Source: G963676655 sp963676655
GTDB lineage: Bacteria > Verrucomicrobiota > Lentisphaeria > Victivallales > Victivallaceae
Assembly: GCA_963676655.2 (NCBI GenBank)
Contig: CAXXKX010000003.1
Coordinates: 1,736,001 to 1,800,000 of the forward strand
DNA: 64,000 nt
Direction of reading: 5' to 3'
Position 1 is the first letter of the stretch. Every line of letters starts with the position of its first letter. A program made the translations under genes and the position numbers. Below, one piece after another: positions 26,753-35,723 of this stretch. The notes beneath the pieces were generated by a model. That model was not told the origin of the DNA and did no database searches. It saw nothing but the letters and a program-made list of their open reading frames with translations.

Positions 26753-27436
26753 TCACGGTTGTTTCAGAGCCCGGAAATAAGTATCAATATTGTATACGGC
26801 CGCGAGAGGATTGTGTCCCAGCATCCGGTCCTTGGACGCCAGAACGGTGCATGGTGCATCAGCATACTTGAAAAACATTGAATCGTGCCCGACACAGAGT
26901 CCGAGCAAAATATTGAATTCTGTATCGGCGTCATTCAGGACCATGGCCTGCAAGATCGGATTACACATTGACTCCGGCTGACCGGGCACAATTTTCTGAT
27001 CATCACTTATCCCGATAGATTCTTTGTCGCTTCTTCCGACTTTGCAAATCACGGAAACTACTTCAAACCCATGTTGTCTGAATAAATTCTCAATAATTTT
27101 AGCTTCATTCCTGAGTCCTGCGCAAAAAGCAAGTCCCAATCGTTTATATTTCATCTTTTTAGAGAATTCAATAGTTTCCAGTAAACGCGGCTTACACGGA
27201 GCAAGATTTTCATACCCGCTACCGCGATTAATATACCCTTGCGCTTCTTGTACTGACGCCTGATATGCAAACTCCCGAATATCAGGTTTCAGATACTCTT
27301 TTCCAGCGTCGTCGGCCAGTTGTCGCTTATTTTTTGTCGGGCAAAAAGCCGGAGCCTTTCCGGACGAGTTTCGACAAAACCGTTCAGCTAAGGGAAAAGG
27401 ACAATTACCGCATGAAGCAGCTAATTCTTTATTCAT
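26753..27436 (-). CDS. DUF1847 cysteine-rich protein
   Basis: 227 residues. An N-terminal cluster of cysteines (SCGNCPFPLAERFC and APAFCPT) suggests metal or Fe-S binding. The remainder (LGLAFCAGLRNEAKIIENLF, VVSVICKVGR, FNILLGLCVGHDSMFFKYAD and APCTVLASKDRMLGHNP) matches the DUF1847 family of anaerobes. Function is unknown. Several cysteines and a His-Asp pair (VGHD) recur as possible ligands. GAAGGAAT lies upstream of the ATG. Confidence 0.88.
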   Translation of the reverse strand: MNKELAASCGNCPFPLAERFCRNSSGKAPAFCPTKNKRQLADDAGKEYLKPDIREFAYQASVQEAQGYINRGSGYENLAPCKPRLLETIEFSKKMKYKRLGLAFCAGLRNEAKIIENLFRQHGFEVVSVICKVGRSDKESIGISDDQKIVPGQPESMCNPILQAMVLNDADTEFNILLGLCVGHDSMFFKYADAPCTVLASKDRMLGHNPLAAVYNIDTYFRALKQP

Positions 27437-27592
27437 ATGTTATAAATTCCTTCTATGGATTTTTTATAAATTATCTTTAAAAATAGCTTTAAGGTCGTAA
27501 AAAGTCAAAAATAAAACCAATTTTAGTACAAAATAAATGTGAAAAAAAGTTAAAAAGTAGAGCACTCTGAATAAGAGAACCACAATAAGCAG

Positions 27593-27703
27593 TTAAGAGT
27601 TTTTGAAGATAAACCTTGCTGGTACCTCGTCCGCCAGCCGGATGAGATCATTTTCTTTGTAAAAATTGATTCCCGCTTTATCTGCTGGTTTTGTCTGACT
27701 CAT
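27593..27703 (-). pseudogene. 36-codon ORF, possible gene remnant
   Basis: An ATG at 27703 opens a 36-residue frame ending TAA at 27593-27595. Its composition (AGINFYKENDLIRLADEVPA) is protein-like and more GC-rich than the surroundings. There is no ribosome site and no family match by eye. It may be a decayed gene fragment or chance. Confidence 0.25.
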
Positions 27704-27771
27704 TAACTTAAAAAAATCGTGTTGCATTGCTTTTAACAGAAATTAATTTCAAAAAAATTTTGCATAGCATA

Positions 27772-27800
27772 TTGACATCTCATGGAAGGTATAGTATTAT
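27772..27800 (+). promoter_or_regulatory. sigma70-type promoter of locus B
   Basis: TTGACA (27772-27777) and TATTAT (27795-27800) with a 17-nt spacer, 77 nt before the YesU-like start. Confidence 0.7.
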
Positions 27801-27811
27801 TAATTACAGAT

Positions 27812-27829
27812 TAATACAAATAATACAAA
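27812..27829 (+). promoter_or_regulatory. tandem TAATACAAA repeats, candidate operator
   Basis: TAATACAAA occurs twice back to back just downstream of the locus B promoter, and a degenerate TAATTCATA follows. TACAAAT resembles the half-site bound by the GntR-type regulator AraR, although there the half-sites are inverted. The GntR/solute-binding fusion in this locus is the obvious candidate binder. Confidence 0.4.
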
Positions 27830-27876
27830 TAATTCATAAAGCATTAGTATAGAATGGGTAATTTGAGGTGTTGTTG

Positions 27877-28695
27877 ATGAGTAAGCTTCTGGTAATTCTG
27901 GTTTTATGGGCCATTACATGTGATTGCCGCGCAAGTTTTAAAGAAAAAAAATGGAAATGTAAGATGCAGGAAAATTTCAAGTCAGGTTGGGAAAAGAATT
28001 GGATAATTGAAGGTAAACCAGAGTTGAAAGTGGCAAAAAATGGTTTTTTGATGATCAAAACGATTAAACCTAATGTAATATGGTACAAATATCCGTTCAA
28101 AGGGGATGTCAAGGTTGAATTTGATGCCTATGTCAAAGATATAGGGGCCAAGCCGATATTGTTTTTTATGGCTTGTCCGATTAACGGCAAACCTTTTTTT
28201 TCCGGAAGCCGGACATCTTTTTACGGCGATTATGCATGGGACCGTATAATGGGACTTTATTCAATTGGTTTTCTTAGGGATTTGCGAAAGGACAACGATA
28301 AATCGAACTTTCGCTATCTGGGCGGCAATATCAAAGATCAATGGCGCAATCTGACCTTCCACTCAGGCACAAAAGAGTTTTCGAAGCATTGGAAGTCGCA
28401 GGAGGAATATAAGAAAGCCTGGAATGAATACGAAGTTGAATCGAAGCCTTCAGGTCAAAATGATTATTGTACGGAAATCGGCAAAATTTATCATTTTTCC
28501 GCGATCAAAGAGGGAAACCGGATAAAGTTTCTTGTCGATGGTAAAATAGTTCATGACGTCGAGCATGATTCGAACGCAACCGGCAAGTTTTTCACTCCGC
28601 CTGATGAAGGATATCTGGGTTTCAGGAACTTCATCAGGGATTCAGAAGTTTGGATCGGAAATATTCGAGTCTATGAGCTAAAAGACAAAGGTTGA
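27877..28695 (+). CDS. YesU-like (DUF1961) exported protein
   Basis: 272 residues. A signal peptide (KLLVILVLWAITCDCRA) precedes a concanavalin-type beta-sandwich with ENFKSGWEKNWIIEG, VKVEFDAYVKDIGAKPILFF, GGNIKDQWRNLTFH, IYHFSAIKEGNRIKFLVDGK and DEGYLGFRNF, matching the DUF1961/YesU family of rhamnogalacturonan loci. GAGG (27865-27868) lies 8 nt before the ATG at 27877; upstream GTG/TTG codons are less likely. A glycan-binding or lyase-accessory role is inferred. The stop is 3 bp before the heparinase-like gene, so they are coupled. Confidence 0.8.
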   Translation: MSKLLVILVLWAITCDCRASFKEKKWKCKMQENFKSGWEKNWIIEGKPELKVAKNGFLMIKTIKPNVIWYKYPFKGDVKVEFDAYVKDIGAKPILFFMACPINGKPFFSGSRTSFYGDYAWDRIMGLYSIGFLRDLRKDNDKSNFRYLGGNIKDQWRNLTFHSGTKEFSKHWKSQEEYKKAWNEYEVESKPSGQNDYCTEIGKIYHFSAIKEGNRIKFLVDGKIVHDVEHDSNATGKFFTPPDEGYLGFRNFIRDSEVWIGNIRVYELKDKG

Positions 28696-28698
28696 TTG

Positions 28699-31600
28699 AT
28701 GAAATTGAAATCCGTATTGTTGACAGCAACGTTGATAGCCGCCGGCTTGATAAATATAAAGGCAGATGGAAGTTCAGAAAAAATGCTAAAACATCCGAGA
28801 CCTCTGGCTGAAAAAATCGTTATCTCCGAAAACGGGAAGGCAAAAGCTTTAATCATAACCGGAAAAGAAGATTTGGCAACGGCCGAAACGCTGCAGAAAT
28901 CAATTGAGAAAAAATACCGGGTAAAATGTCCGATAATAATGGATACGGAATTTGACCTGAAGCAAAACCGGGAAAATATGATTATCCTGGGAAACCTTGC
29001 TTCGAATAAAGTATCTGAATATCTGTACTGCCGGCTTTACACTTATGAAGACCGCTATTTCCCCGGAAAAAAGGGTTATGTTCTACGCACCGTTCTCGAT
29101 CCGTTCGGCAATGGGACCAACCTGGTAATTCTCGGCGGCTCAAGCGCGGATGGGGTTGCCAATGCTGAGAAGTACTTTCTGAAACAGTTGATCAAAGATG
29201 ATAATTCTCTGTTTATAAAACCGCAATTGAAAGTTGTCTGGGGCAGCAAGCCTGGAAAGTATTACAGAAGTTTTCCCTGGAAAATGACCGCCGGCCGCGG
29301 CCCGCTAAATGCGGCAGTAAGATATTTGCGGACCGGTGACCCTCAATATGCGGAAAAGTATAAAAGAGGCTTATATCAGTATCTGCAGAAGCCATCGCAT
29401 CTGCAATCATATTACGGAACTATGCTGTGGGAGGCAATGGAATCAAGCGGAGCATTCTCCGATAAGGAAAGACTTGAGATTTGTAATAAACTCCTGAATT
29501 TTTTTCGTGGCGAACAAGGGATCGGCTATCTTACTAAGGGCTATCTGGAGCAATTAACCAAGCCATTGCGCCGTCCAAGAGTTATCGGCAACCACCAGAC
29601 CCGGGCGGCAATGGGGATGTATTTCGGTTGGCGCTACTTCAACAAGTATTTCAATCGAGATATGCCCTCCGTTGAAATGGCTGCATATTACAAAGCGGTT
29701 CAGGACATTATGAATTGTCAGATTGCCAGCTATCGTACGCTCGATGAATCGCATTCCCAGCACGGATTTGGAGGAACTCTGGATAACATGCTGGTAATCG
29801 GGATTGCCGAACCAGATCTTCTTAAAGACTATTTGAGCTCGGGACTCGGGCGTAAAATGGCGGATTATGTTTACCTACAGTGCAACAACCTCGGCAGAAT
29901 GTCGGTCAATGGAGACGGCGGAGGCATCACAATTCCGGCAAACCTGTTCAGCAAACTGGCTTATCTTTATAATGACGGTCGCTACTTGTATATTGCCAAC
30001 AAAGCCGGGGCCGGCGGCGTATCCACCGACGAACCGATACGCGGTTTTGTTTCGGACCTGAAAGCGATCCCCCCGATCAAGCACCTTGGAGTTGTAGCGA
30101 TTGCTCCGGTAGAAGCAAACCTGGCTGTCGAGCCGTTTGAAGATCACACGGTGTTGCTTTCTTATGCTGAAAAGCAGTTTGGAGATAAAAGTTTTGATAA
30201 ATTAAGTTTTCGCGGGGGGCTGACAAAGGATTCCGCCTATTTGGCAATTGACGGCCTTGGCGGATTTTCACATGCCTATTCGGATCAAAACTCAATCGTG
30301 GAATTTTCTCAAAACGGCTTTGTCTGGGTTTGTGAGCCGGACCAGTTCTCCTACTCCGGAATTGACTGCCACAATTCTTTGACCTACACGACAAACGGGT
30401 TGGGGCCTTTAAACGTTCCAGTCGCAGCAAAACTGCTTATGACTGCAAATACACAAGAGTATTCTTATTCCCTGACGGAGCTGCCTGAATACGGAGATAT
30501 TGACTGGTATCGCCATGTTCTTTTCTTCCGGGAAAGCGGTCCTTTTCTGGTGCTGGATGTCATCAAGCCGCATAAAGACGGCGGGTTTCGCACCGCGGTT
30601 CACTGGCACATTCTGGGAGAAGCAGAGTATAGAGAAGGAAATATAAGAGCCTTCCAGCGCAGCCGCAATAACAAAGCCGAGGCGGGATTTTCCCTTGACT
30701 ATCCGCAAAATGCAGGCATTTCAATGCATCATAAAACAGATGAAACACGCCTTAAATTGATGAAGCGAAGTATAATATTGAATGCTGCGACAAAATTCAA
30801 CGCGATAGTTTTATCCCGTGAAGCCGAATTGAAAAAAGGGGAAAGAACCAGTTTTTTGTCAATGTTGAGAAGTGATCGAAAAATGCCTGAAGAAGCGACA
30901 ATAAATCAACTCTCAGCCTTATCGTTTATGTTGGAGTTTAAGGGACAAAAATACATTATCGCCATTCCGGACAAGAGTGGTCAGATCAAGGCAGATAAGT
31001 TATGTATTGAAGCTGATTTTGCTTTAATCACTGATAAGCAGTTGTTCCTTGCCAACCCGAAAGCGGCTGTAATTGGCGGGTATAATTATATTTCGAAACC
31101 GAAACCCGGCGGGCATGTTATTAAAATCACGGATGAAAAGTATCAAAAGATAATAGAGCAGGCGATTGACAGATTGGCAAAAACCAAAATGAAGGATCAA
31201 GCTGTTCCGTCCATTAAGAACGCAATAGCCGGGGTGTCGGCAATCTCCAGTATTAAACGATTTAAAATTACTGACCCGAAGCAATTTACGTCTTTTGTAA
31301 ATAGAGACGGTAAAACGGTTATTGCAGTCGGGGCCTATGATGGAAGTATTACCCTGCTCGATCATTCCTTGCAAGTATTGAAAACAACCCAAGTCAAACC
31401 TCAACTTTTATCTTTGACGACAGGAGATATCGACGGTGACGGCCTCCCGGAGCTTCTTGCCGGCACGGAGAAGGGTTGGATTTGCGCTTTGGATTCAGAC
31501 AATCTCAAACTGCGTTGGCAAACTTGTGTCCCTCAACAAAACCAGGAGGCATTGTGGTACAGCATGCGGGGTAACCAGGTAATCAACCTGGCCGTAGCTA

Positions 31601-32346
31601 ATTTGAACGGCAAGGCCCCGCTTATATTTGCCGGAATGGGAGATGAAACTCTACAGGCCTTATCAGCGGACGGGAAAAGGTTATGGAACCGGCTGTTGCA
31701 ATGGGGACTGGCAAATAAACTTGCCGCCGGCAAATTTTTACCGGATAAAAATAATCAAATAGCTGTAGGTATAGGGATTATTTCCATGTCCGCAAAACTT
31801 TATTTATTTGATGCTTCCGGTGAAATAAAATCCTGTGTTAATATTCCTGCCGGGTACGGCAGTTCCGTAACAGCGATGTTAACCGGACACTTTATGCCGG
31901 GAGCACTGGCGGAGTCATTAGTTGGAACCAGTTCCGGTTTGTTAATAATGTATCATGGGGACAAAAACGGGACAATTCAACCGGTCTGGATTCAAAACCT
32001 GGATCAGAAAATCAACGGCATTGCAAGGCTTTCCAACCCCTCGAAACAAGACATATTCGTAATCGGATCGGAAAACGGTTTTATTCACGGATTCAGTCCG
32101 GCCGGGAAACAGAAGTGGGTGAAATATCTTCAACAACCGGTTAATTCGGTTGTTTGTTTTCCGCAACAGCCGCTTGCGGCGGCAGTTTTGAACCGCCGCC
32201 GGGTAATCGTCCTTGACTCCGCAGGAAATTTACTTGGAAAAGCTCATTTTGAAGATGAAATTCGCCAGCTTGATGCTATTGATAAAAATACCTTATTAGT
32301 TATGTGTGAGAAAAATTTATATTTGATCAATATATCGGAGAGATAA
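28699..32346 (+). CDS. exported heparinase-like protein with C-terminal beta-propeller (copy 1)
   Basis: 1215 residues from the ATG at 28699; the TTG before it is unlikely. Signal peptide about 1-23. Residues 30-165 resemble the small N-terminal domain of alpha-glucuronidase-type enzymes. About 170-480 is helical, with DESHSQHGFGGTLDN as a probable active-site segment. About 490-760 is beta-rich with SFRGGLTKDSAYLAIDGLGG and SHAYSDQNSIVEFSQNG, like the heparinase II/III-type C domain (conserved His and Asp). About 830-1215 is a propeller (GDIDGDGLPELLAGTEKGW and similar blades). A uronate-polysaccharide lyase is the best guess. A paralogue with the same layout lies at 35724-39215. The stop is 1 bp from the regulator start. 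Confidence 0.72.
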   Translation: MKLKSVLLTATLIAAGLINIKADGSSEKMLKHPRPLAEKIVISENGKAKALIITGKEDLATAETLQKSIEKKYRVKCPIIMDTEFDLKQNRENMIILGNLASNKVSEYLYCRLYTYEDRYFPGKKGYVLRTVLDPFGNGTNLVILGGSSADGVANAEKYFLKQLIKDDNSLFIKPQLKVVWGSKPGKYYRSFPWKMTAGRGPLNAAVRYLRTGDPQYAEKYKRGLYQYLQKPSHLQSYYGTMLWEAMESSGAFSDKERLEICNKLLNFFRGEQGIGYLTKGYLEQLTKPLRRPRVIGNHQTRAAMGMYFGWRYFNKYFNRDMPSVEMAAYYKAVQDIMNCQIASYRTLDESHSQHGFGGTLDNMLVIGIAEPDLLKDYLSSGLGRKMADYVYLQCNNLGRMSVNGDGGGITIPANLFSKLAYLYNDGRYLYIANKAGAGGVSTDEPIRGFVSDLKAIPPIKHLGVVAIAPVEANLAVEPFEDHTVLLSYAEKQFGDKSFDKLSFRGGLTKDSAYLAIDGLGGFSHAYSDQNSIVEFSQNGFVWVCEPDQFSYSGIDCHNSLTYTTNGLGPLNVPVAAKLLMTANTQEYSYSLTELPEYGDIDWYRHVLFFRESGPFLVLDVIKPHKDGGFRTAVHWHILGEAEYREGNIRAFQRSRNNKAEAGFSLDYPQNAGISMHHKTDETRLKLMKRSIILNAATKFNAIVLSREAELKKGERTSFLSMLRSDRKMPEEATINQLSALSFMLEFKGQKYIIAIPDKSGQIKADKLCIEADFALITDKQLFLANPKAAVIGGYNYISKPKPGGHVIKITDEKYQKIIEQAIDRLAKTKMKDQAVPSIKNAIAGVSAISSIKRFKITDPKQFTSFVNRDGKTVIAVGAYDGSITLLDHSLQVLKTTQVKPQLLSLTTGDIDGDGLPELLAGTEKGWICALDSDNLKLRWQTCVPQQNQEALWYSMRGNQVINLAVANLNGKAPLIFAGMGDETLQALSADGKRLWNRLLQWGLANKLAAGKFLPDKNNQIAVGIGIISMSAKLYLFDASGEIKSCVNIPAGYGSSVTAMLTGHFMPGALAESLVGTSSGLLIMYHGDKNGTIQPVWIQNLDQKINGIARLSNPSKQDIFVIGSENGFIHGFSPAGKQKWVKYLQQPVNSVVCFPQQPLAAAVLNRRRVIVLDSAGNLLGKAHFEDEIRQLDAIDKNTLLVMCEKNLYLINISER

Positions 32347-32347
32347 A

Positions 32348-33748
32348 ATGCCGAATACAACAGTTATAGTCAGATGGCCGCTTTACCAGCAGGTAGCAGA
32401 GTTATTGCAGGAAAAAATTCTCAGCGGCAGTTTGCAGGGAAGTCTGCCCACCGAGGAAGAACTTTGTGAGCAAATGAATGTCAGTCGTGTAACCATTCGC
32501 AAAGCTATGGCCGAATTAAAAAACAAAGGCCTTATCAGGAGCTATCGCGGCAGAGGCACTTTTGTCTCAACTGATATTCCGAGGATTCATACCCGGGTAT
32601 TGAAAATAGCCTCATACTACAGCAATCCAGATCTGGATATCCAGCACCGGATATACAAGGGTTTCGAAAAATGTTATCCCGAACTGAAGATTGAGCCGAT
32701 GTTTTGTGCGGACAGTCTGGACTACTGTGATTTCCTGACCGGTAATCTTGACGGTCGATCAAGTCCGGATATATTTATGTTTTCCGAATCACAGTTACCT
32801 TATCTGGTTGCTCGAGGAATATTCAAGGAGCTGGATACCGGTAAATTCACAGGAAAAGGGGGGAGCTTTTTCAGTCGTCCATTTGAACTGTTCAGTAAAA
32901 ACAAAAGTAAACTTTACGGGGTTCCGTTCATTTTTTCTCCATTGGCGCTGTTTGTCAATAAAGCATTTATTGATGCGAAAGAGATAACTGCGTTTGCAGG
33001 TTGGAAAGAATTGATTGCTGAAGCAAAAAAAATTCAAAAGATAAATTCCAGTGGTTACGGCTTTCTTCTGCCTTATGAAACTCTCAACCGCTGGCCGTTG
33101 TTCCTGTTGCAAAACGGAGTGAAAATCATAGGGGGAAAAGGCAAGTATGCTAAATGCTTTATGGATTCCCCCGAAGCTATCAAAACCATATCATGGCTGC
33201 AGGACCTTTTATATCGCGAGAAAGTCACAGCCGGTCTCTGTCCGGACTCAACCGAGTTATTTATGGAGGGCATGGGTGCGATCCTCTTATCCAGTTTGTA
33301 CATGCTCAATAAGTTTGATCTCGTGTCCGGATTGGAATGGGAGGTACTGCCAATTCCAACGCCGTCGACCGGGGTTGCGAACATGTTAATGGTTACCGGA
33401 TTCGGTATTTCAAAGAGTTGTTCCGACGTTGATGGGGCCGAACAGTTTTTGACATACATGCTCTCCCGGGATGTTCAGGATCTGCTGGCGGAAGAAAATG
33501 TTGCCTGTCCGCAGCTGAAAACATCTGTATCGAAATTGACTCCGAGAATTCAAACTCATCTGACAGAAATTCTGGATCCGGAAATTCTGAAACGTTCCGT
33601 GTTATTCTCCGATCACCCGGAAACTGGTGCAATCAGGCAAATCATGCAAATTGAAATGAATAAGGTTTGGATGGGGTTCCAGTCGCCCCGGGATGGATGT
33701 CTGAACACATCTCAAAAAATTAATAAGTGCATATTCGATCCCGAATAA
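32348..33748 (+). CDS. GntR-type DNA-binding domain fused to an ABC sugar-binding-protein fold
   Basis: 466 residues, no signal peptide. Residues about 10-75 are a HutC/AraR-like winged helix (LYQQVAELLQEKILSG, LPTEEELCEQMNVSRVTIRK and GLIRSYRGRGTFV). Residues about 85-445 resemble an extracellular solute-binding protein of the MalE/family 1 type: DIFMFSESQLPYLVARGIFKEL, YGVPFIFSPLALFVNKAFI, WKELIAEAKKIQ, YGFLLPYETLNRWPLFLLQ and FMEGMGAILLSS. GntR proteins normally carry UTRA, FCD or LacI-like effector domains. A cytoplasmic sugar or oligosaccharide sensor that represses locus B is inferred. It starts 1 bp after the heparinase-like gene. Confidence 0.85.
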   Translation: MPNTTVIVRWPLYQQVAELLQEKILSGSLQGSLPTEEELCEQMNVSRVTIRKAMAELKNKGLIRSYRGRGTFVSTDIPRIHTRVLKIASYYSNPDLDIQHRIYKGFEKCYPELKIEPMFCADSLDYCDFLTGNLDGRSSPDIFMFSESQLPYLVARGIFKELDTGKFTGKGGSFFSRPFELFSKNKSKLYGVPFIFSPLALFVNKAFIDAKEITAFAGWKELIAEAKKIQKINSSGYGFLLPYETLNRWPLFLLQNGVKIIGGKGKYAKCFMDSPEAIKTISWLQDLLYREKVTAGLCPDSTELFMEGMGAILLSSLYMLNKFDLVSGLEWEVLPIPTPSTGVANMLMVTGFGISKSCSDVDGAEQFLTYMLSRDVQDLLAEENVACPQLKTSVSKLTPRIQTHLTEILDPEILKRSVLFSDHPETGAIRQIMQIEMNKVWMGFQSPRDGCLNTSQKINKCIFDPE

Positions 33749-33759
33749 AAAACATAATT

Positions 33760-33807
33760 ATGAAAGGAGGTAAAATGGAAGATTGCAAAAAGAAAAGAGA
33801 TGCCTGA
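33760..33807 (+). CDS. tiny leader ORF with very strong ribosome site
   Basis: AAAGGAGGT (33763-33771) lies 3 nt before an ATG at 33775 that opens a 10-codon frame (MEDCKKKRDA). An in-frame ATG at 33760 extends it to 15 codons. The stop lies inside the hairpin at 33794-33846. A regulatory leader peptide is possible. Confidence 0.35.
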   Translation: MKGGKMEDCKKKRDA

Positions 33808-33846
33808 GAACGATGAGTAACGGCCCTCGTTCACCGGCACCTCTTT
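33794..33846 (+). ncRNA. candidate structured leader hairpin upstream of a pseudopilin
   Basis: AAAGAG-A-TGCC (33794-33804) pairs with GGCA-C-CTCTTT (33836-33846). Inside it GAACGA (33808-33813) pairs with TCGTTC (33827-33832). The two helices can stack. There is no U-run, so a simple terminator is unlikely. The pseudopilin start is 118 nt further on. No known riboswitch family was recognised. Confidence 0.4.
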
Positions 33847-33963
33847 GAACCGTACAAAAAGCACAGTCCTGTATCAACGAAAATAGCATAATAACAATTA
33901 TTATTCAACTCCGATGTTTGATGAAAACAAAACTTTTAAATCGATGAAAACAAAGGAATAAAA

Positions 33964-34620
33964 ATGCGAAACAAAAAAACATATTTCACGCTCATTGAAC
34001 TTTTGGTTGTGATAGCGATTATCGCGATCCTTGCTTCAATGCTGCTGCCGGCCCTTAACCAGGCCAGGGATAAGGCAAAAAAGATTACTTGTCTGAACAA
34101 TCTGAAGCAAATCGGTTTGATCTGGATGAACTACCTTGATGACAACGAGGAGTTTTTCTCCGATTCCGAATTATGGCTCGACAGGTTCATTAAAGCAAAC
34201 TATTTGCAGGATTACAAATGGCGTCCGTTACTGACCTGTCCTTCAAAGCCATGGCCTCGCGATGGTGCCGGGATGTGGAATAAAACTTATGCCGACTACG
34301 GATATAATTACATGAATCTCGATGATTGGCGTTATGACTGCACCGCTAAGCTTTCCCGGATAAAACACCCGACAGAAACCGTTCTCATGGCCGATACCCG
34401 TTGGTCCGATGCAAAACCGGGACGCGGCGGGACATACGTCATGGACTACTATGCTCCGGCAACTTCGCCGGTAGTTGAGCCAAGGCACAGCAATGCGGCG
34501 AATATTTTATGGATCGATGGTCACTCAACCAGTATTAAAGCCCAGATTCCGCTTAATATTTATACTCAGGGCGCCCTGACTGCCAGACAGGATTCCGTTA
34601 ACTATTGGGATCGTGAGTAA
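33964..34620 (+). CDS. pseudopilin-like protein with H-x9-DG motif (locus B)
   Basis: 218 residues. The leader MRNKKTY is followed by FTLIELLVVIAIIAILASM, then LNQARDKAKKITCLNNLKQ, a variable domain (YGYNYMNLDDWRYD) and PRHSNAANILWIDGHS (H-x9-DG). Tyr, not Gly, precedes the Phe. AAGGA lies 6 nt before the ATG. Many codons in the pilin helix differ synonymously from the copies at 23045 and 55834, so the helix is held by protein-level selection rather than recent duplication. It lies between the GntR fusion gene and the UroD-family gene, and a minor surface or secretion subunit for locus B is inferred. Confidence 0.88.
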   Translation: MRNKKTYFTLIELLVVIAIIAILASMLLPALNQARDKAKKITCLNNLKQIGLIWMNYLDDNEEFFSDSELWLDRFIKANYLQDYKWRPLLTCPSKPWPRDGAGMWNKTYADYGYNYMNLDDWRYDCTAKLSRIKHPTETVLMADTRWSDAKPGRGGTYVMDYYAPATSPVVEPRHSNAANILWIDGHSTSIKAQIPLNIYTQGALTARQDSVNYWDRE

Positions 34621-34635
34621 TGAAGGAGAAATCAC

Positions 34636-35694
34636 ATGACTTCAACTGAAAGAGTCATATCAGCGATTAATTTCAACCCTCCTGACACAATACCTTACTG
34701 GGACAGCATCTGGCCGGAGTTCGATGCGGCATGGCATCAAAAACTTAACGTTTCCGAAGCAGTATCCCCCTACGATTTTTACGGCAATGACATTATTGCC
34801 CCGGTTTGCCCGGAAGAAGGGTTTTTCTTTCGGGAAAAGGGTACATTGAGAGAAGAAGACGGTTGGATTATCCTGAATGATGGATGGGGGGCAACCGTAA
34901 GACGCAAACCGGGCACATATCTATCAGAGTATCTTGACAGAAAACTGAAAAACAAAAGCGATCTGGATAAATTGCGGTTCGACCCGGTAGATCTGGATGA
35001 CCGTTATCGCAAAGCCGCTCTCTATTATGAACAGGAAAAAGCCGCAGGGCGCTGCATTTTTTCGAAAATCGGAGGATTGTATTGTCGTACCCATTTCCTG
35101 CGAGGTGAAGAAGAACTGCTGATGGACATGTTGCTTGATCCCGTCTTTTGCCATGCTTTGTTTGACCGGACAATGGAACATTTGACCGGTATGGCGCTTG
35201 AAGGACTCCGGAGGTTCAACACATATCAAACCGGCCTATTCATCTATGATGATATGGCATCAACGAAAGGGCCGATGTTCGGACCGGAACAATTTGCCGA
35301 ATATCTTTTGCCGCGATATAAAAAAATGATTGCAACGATACGGAACGCCGGGTGCCGGCATGTTTTTTTTCACAGTGACGGTAACATTGGTCCGTTGATT
35401 GACTTACTATTGGAAGCCGGTTTTGAGGGATTTAATCCGCTTGAGCCGAGATGCGGGTTGGGACTGGTTAAATTGCGGGAAAAATATGGTAAACGGTTTG
35501 TCTGTTTCGGAGGAATTTGCGCCACGGATGTTTTAGTCCGGGGTGATAAAAAAGAAATAGCGGCTCATGTCAACCCTCTGCTTGAGCTTGCCAGGGAAGG
35601 TGGCATTGTCCTTGGAGCGGCCTCAATCGCAAATGATGTGGACCCGTATATTTACGACTGGTTCCGTAATTACATAAAGGAAAACAGCGGTTAA
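34636..35694 (+). CDS. uroporphyrinogen-decarboxylase-family protein (MtaA/CmuA-like)
   Basis: 352 residues of the UroD/cobalamin-methyltransferase superfamily: TSTERVISAINFNPPDTIPY, KIGGLYCRTHFLRGEEELLMD, FIYDDMASTKGPMFGPEQF, RHVFFHSDGNIGPLIDLLLE, GFNPLEPRCG and CFGGICATDVLVRGD. The HSDG in place of the HxC of MtaA-type zinc sites suggests a distinct subfamily. Such genes are frequent in polysaccharide loci of this phylum, where methyl transfer from methoxylated sugars has been suggested. No corrinoid protein is encoded nearby. AAGGAG lies 7 nt before the ATG, and the gene follows the pseudopilin by 15 bp. Confidence 0.85.
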   Translation: MTSTERVISAINFNPPDTIPYWDSIWPEFDAAWHQKLNVSEAVSPYDFYGNDIIAPVCPEEGFFFREKGTLREEDGWIILNDGWGATVRRKPGTYLSEYLDRKLKNKSDLDKLRFDPVDLDDRYRKAALYYEQEKAAGRCIFSKIGGLYCRTHFLRGEEELLMDMLLDPVFCHALFDRTMEHLTGMALEGLRRFNTYQTGLFIYDDMASTKGPMFGPEQFAEYLLPRYKKMIATIRNAGCRHVFFHSDGNIGPLIDLLLEAGFEGFNPLEPRCGLGLVKLREKYGKRFVCFGGICATDVLVRGDKKEIAAHVNPLLELAREGGIVLGAASIANDVDPYIYDWFRNYIKENSG

Positions 35695-35723
35695 TCAGCG
35701 CTGGAACATAGAAAGTTTAATGC

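Larger units (their letters stand above)
27437..27876. other. divergent intergenic region before locus B
   Basis: 440 bp between divergent genes. It is AT-rich at both ends. The middle (27593-27703) has a short protein-like minus-strand frame, and 27772-27829 holds a strong plus-strand promoter and tandem repeats. No tRNA or clear terminator was seen. Confidence 0.6.

Noticed and set aside
27812..27838. CRISPR or satellite array
   Set aside because: Only two 9-bp repeats, no spacers and no cas genes in the window.
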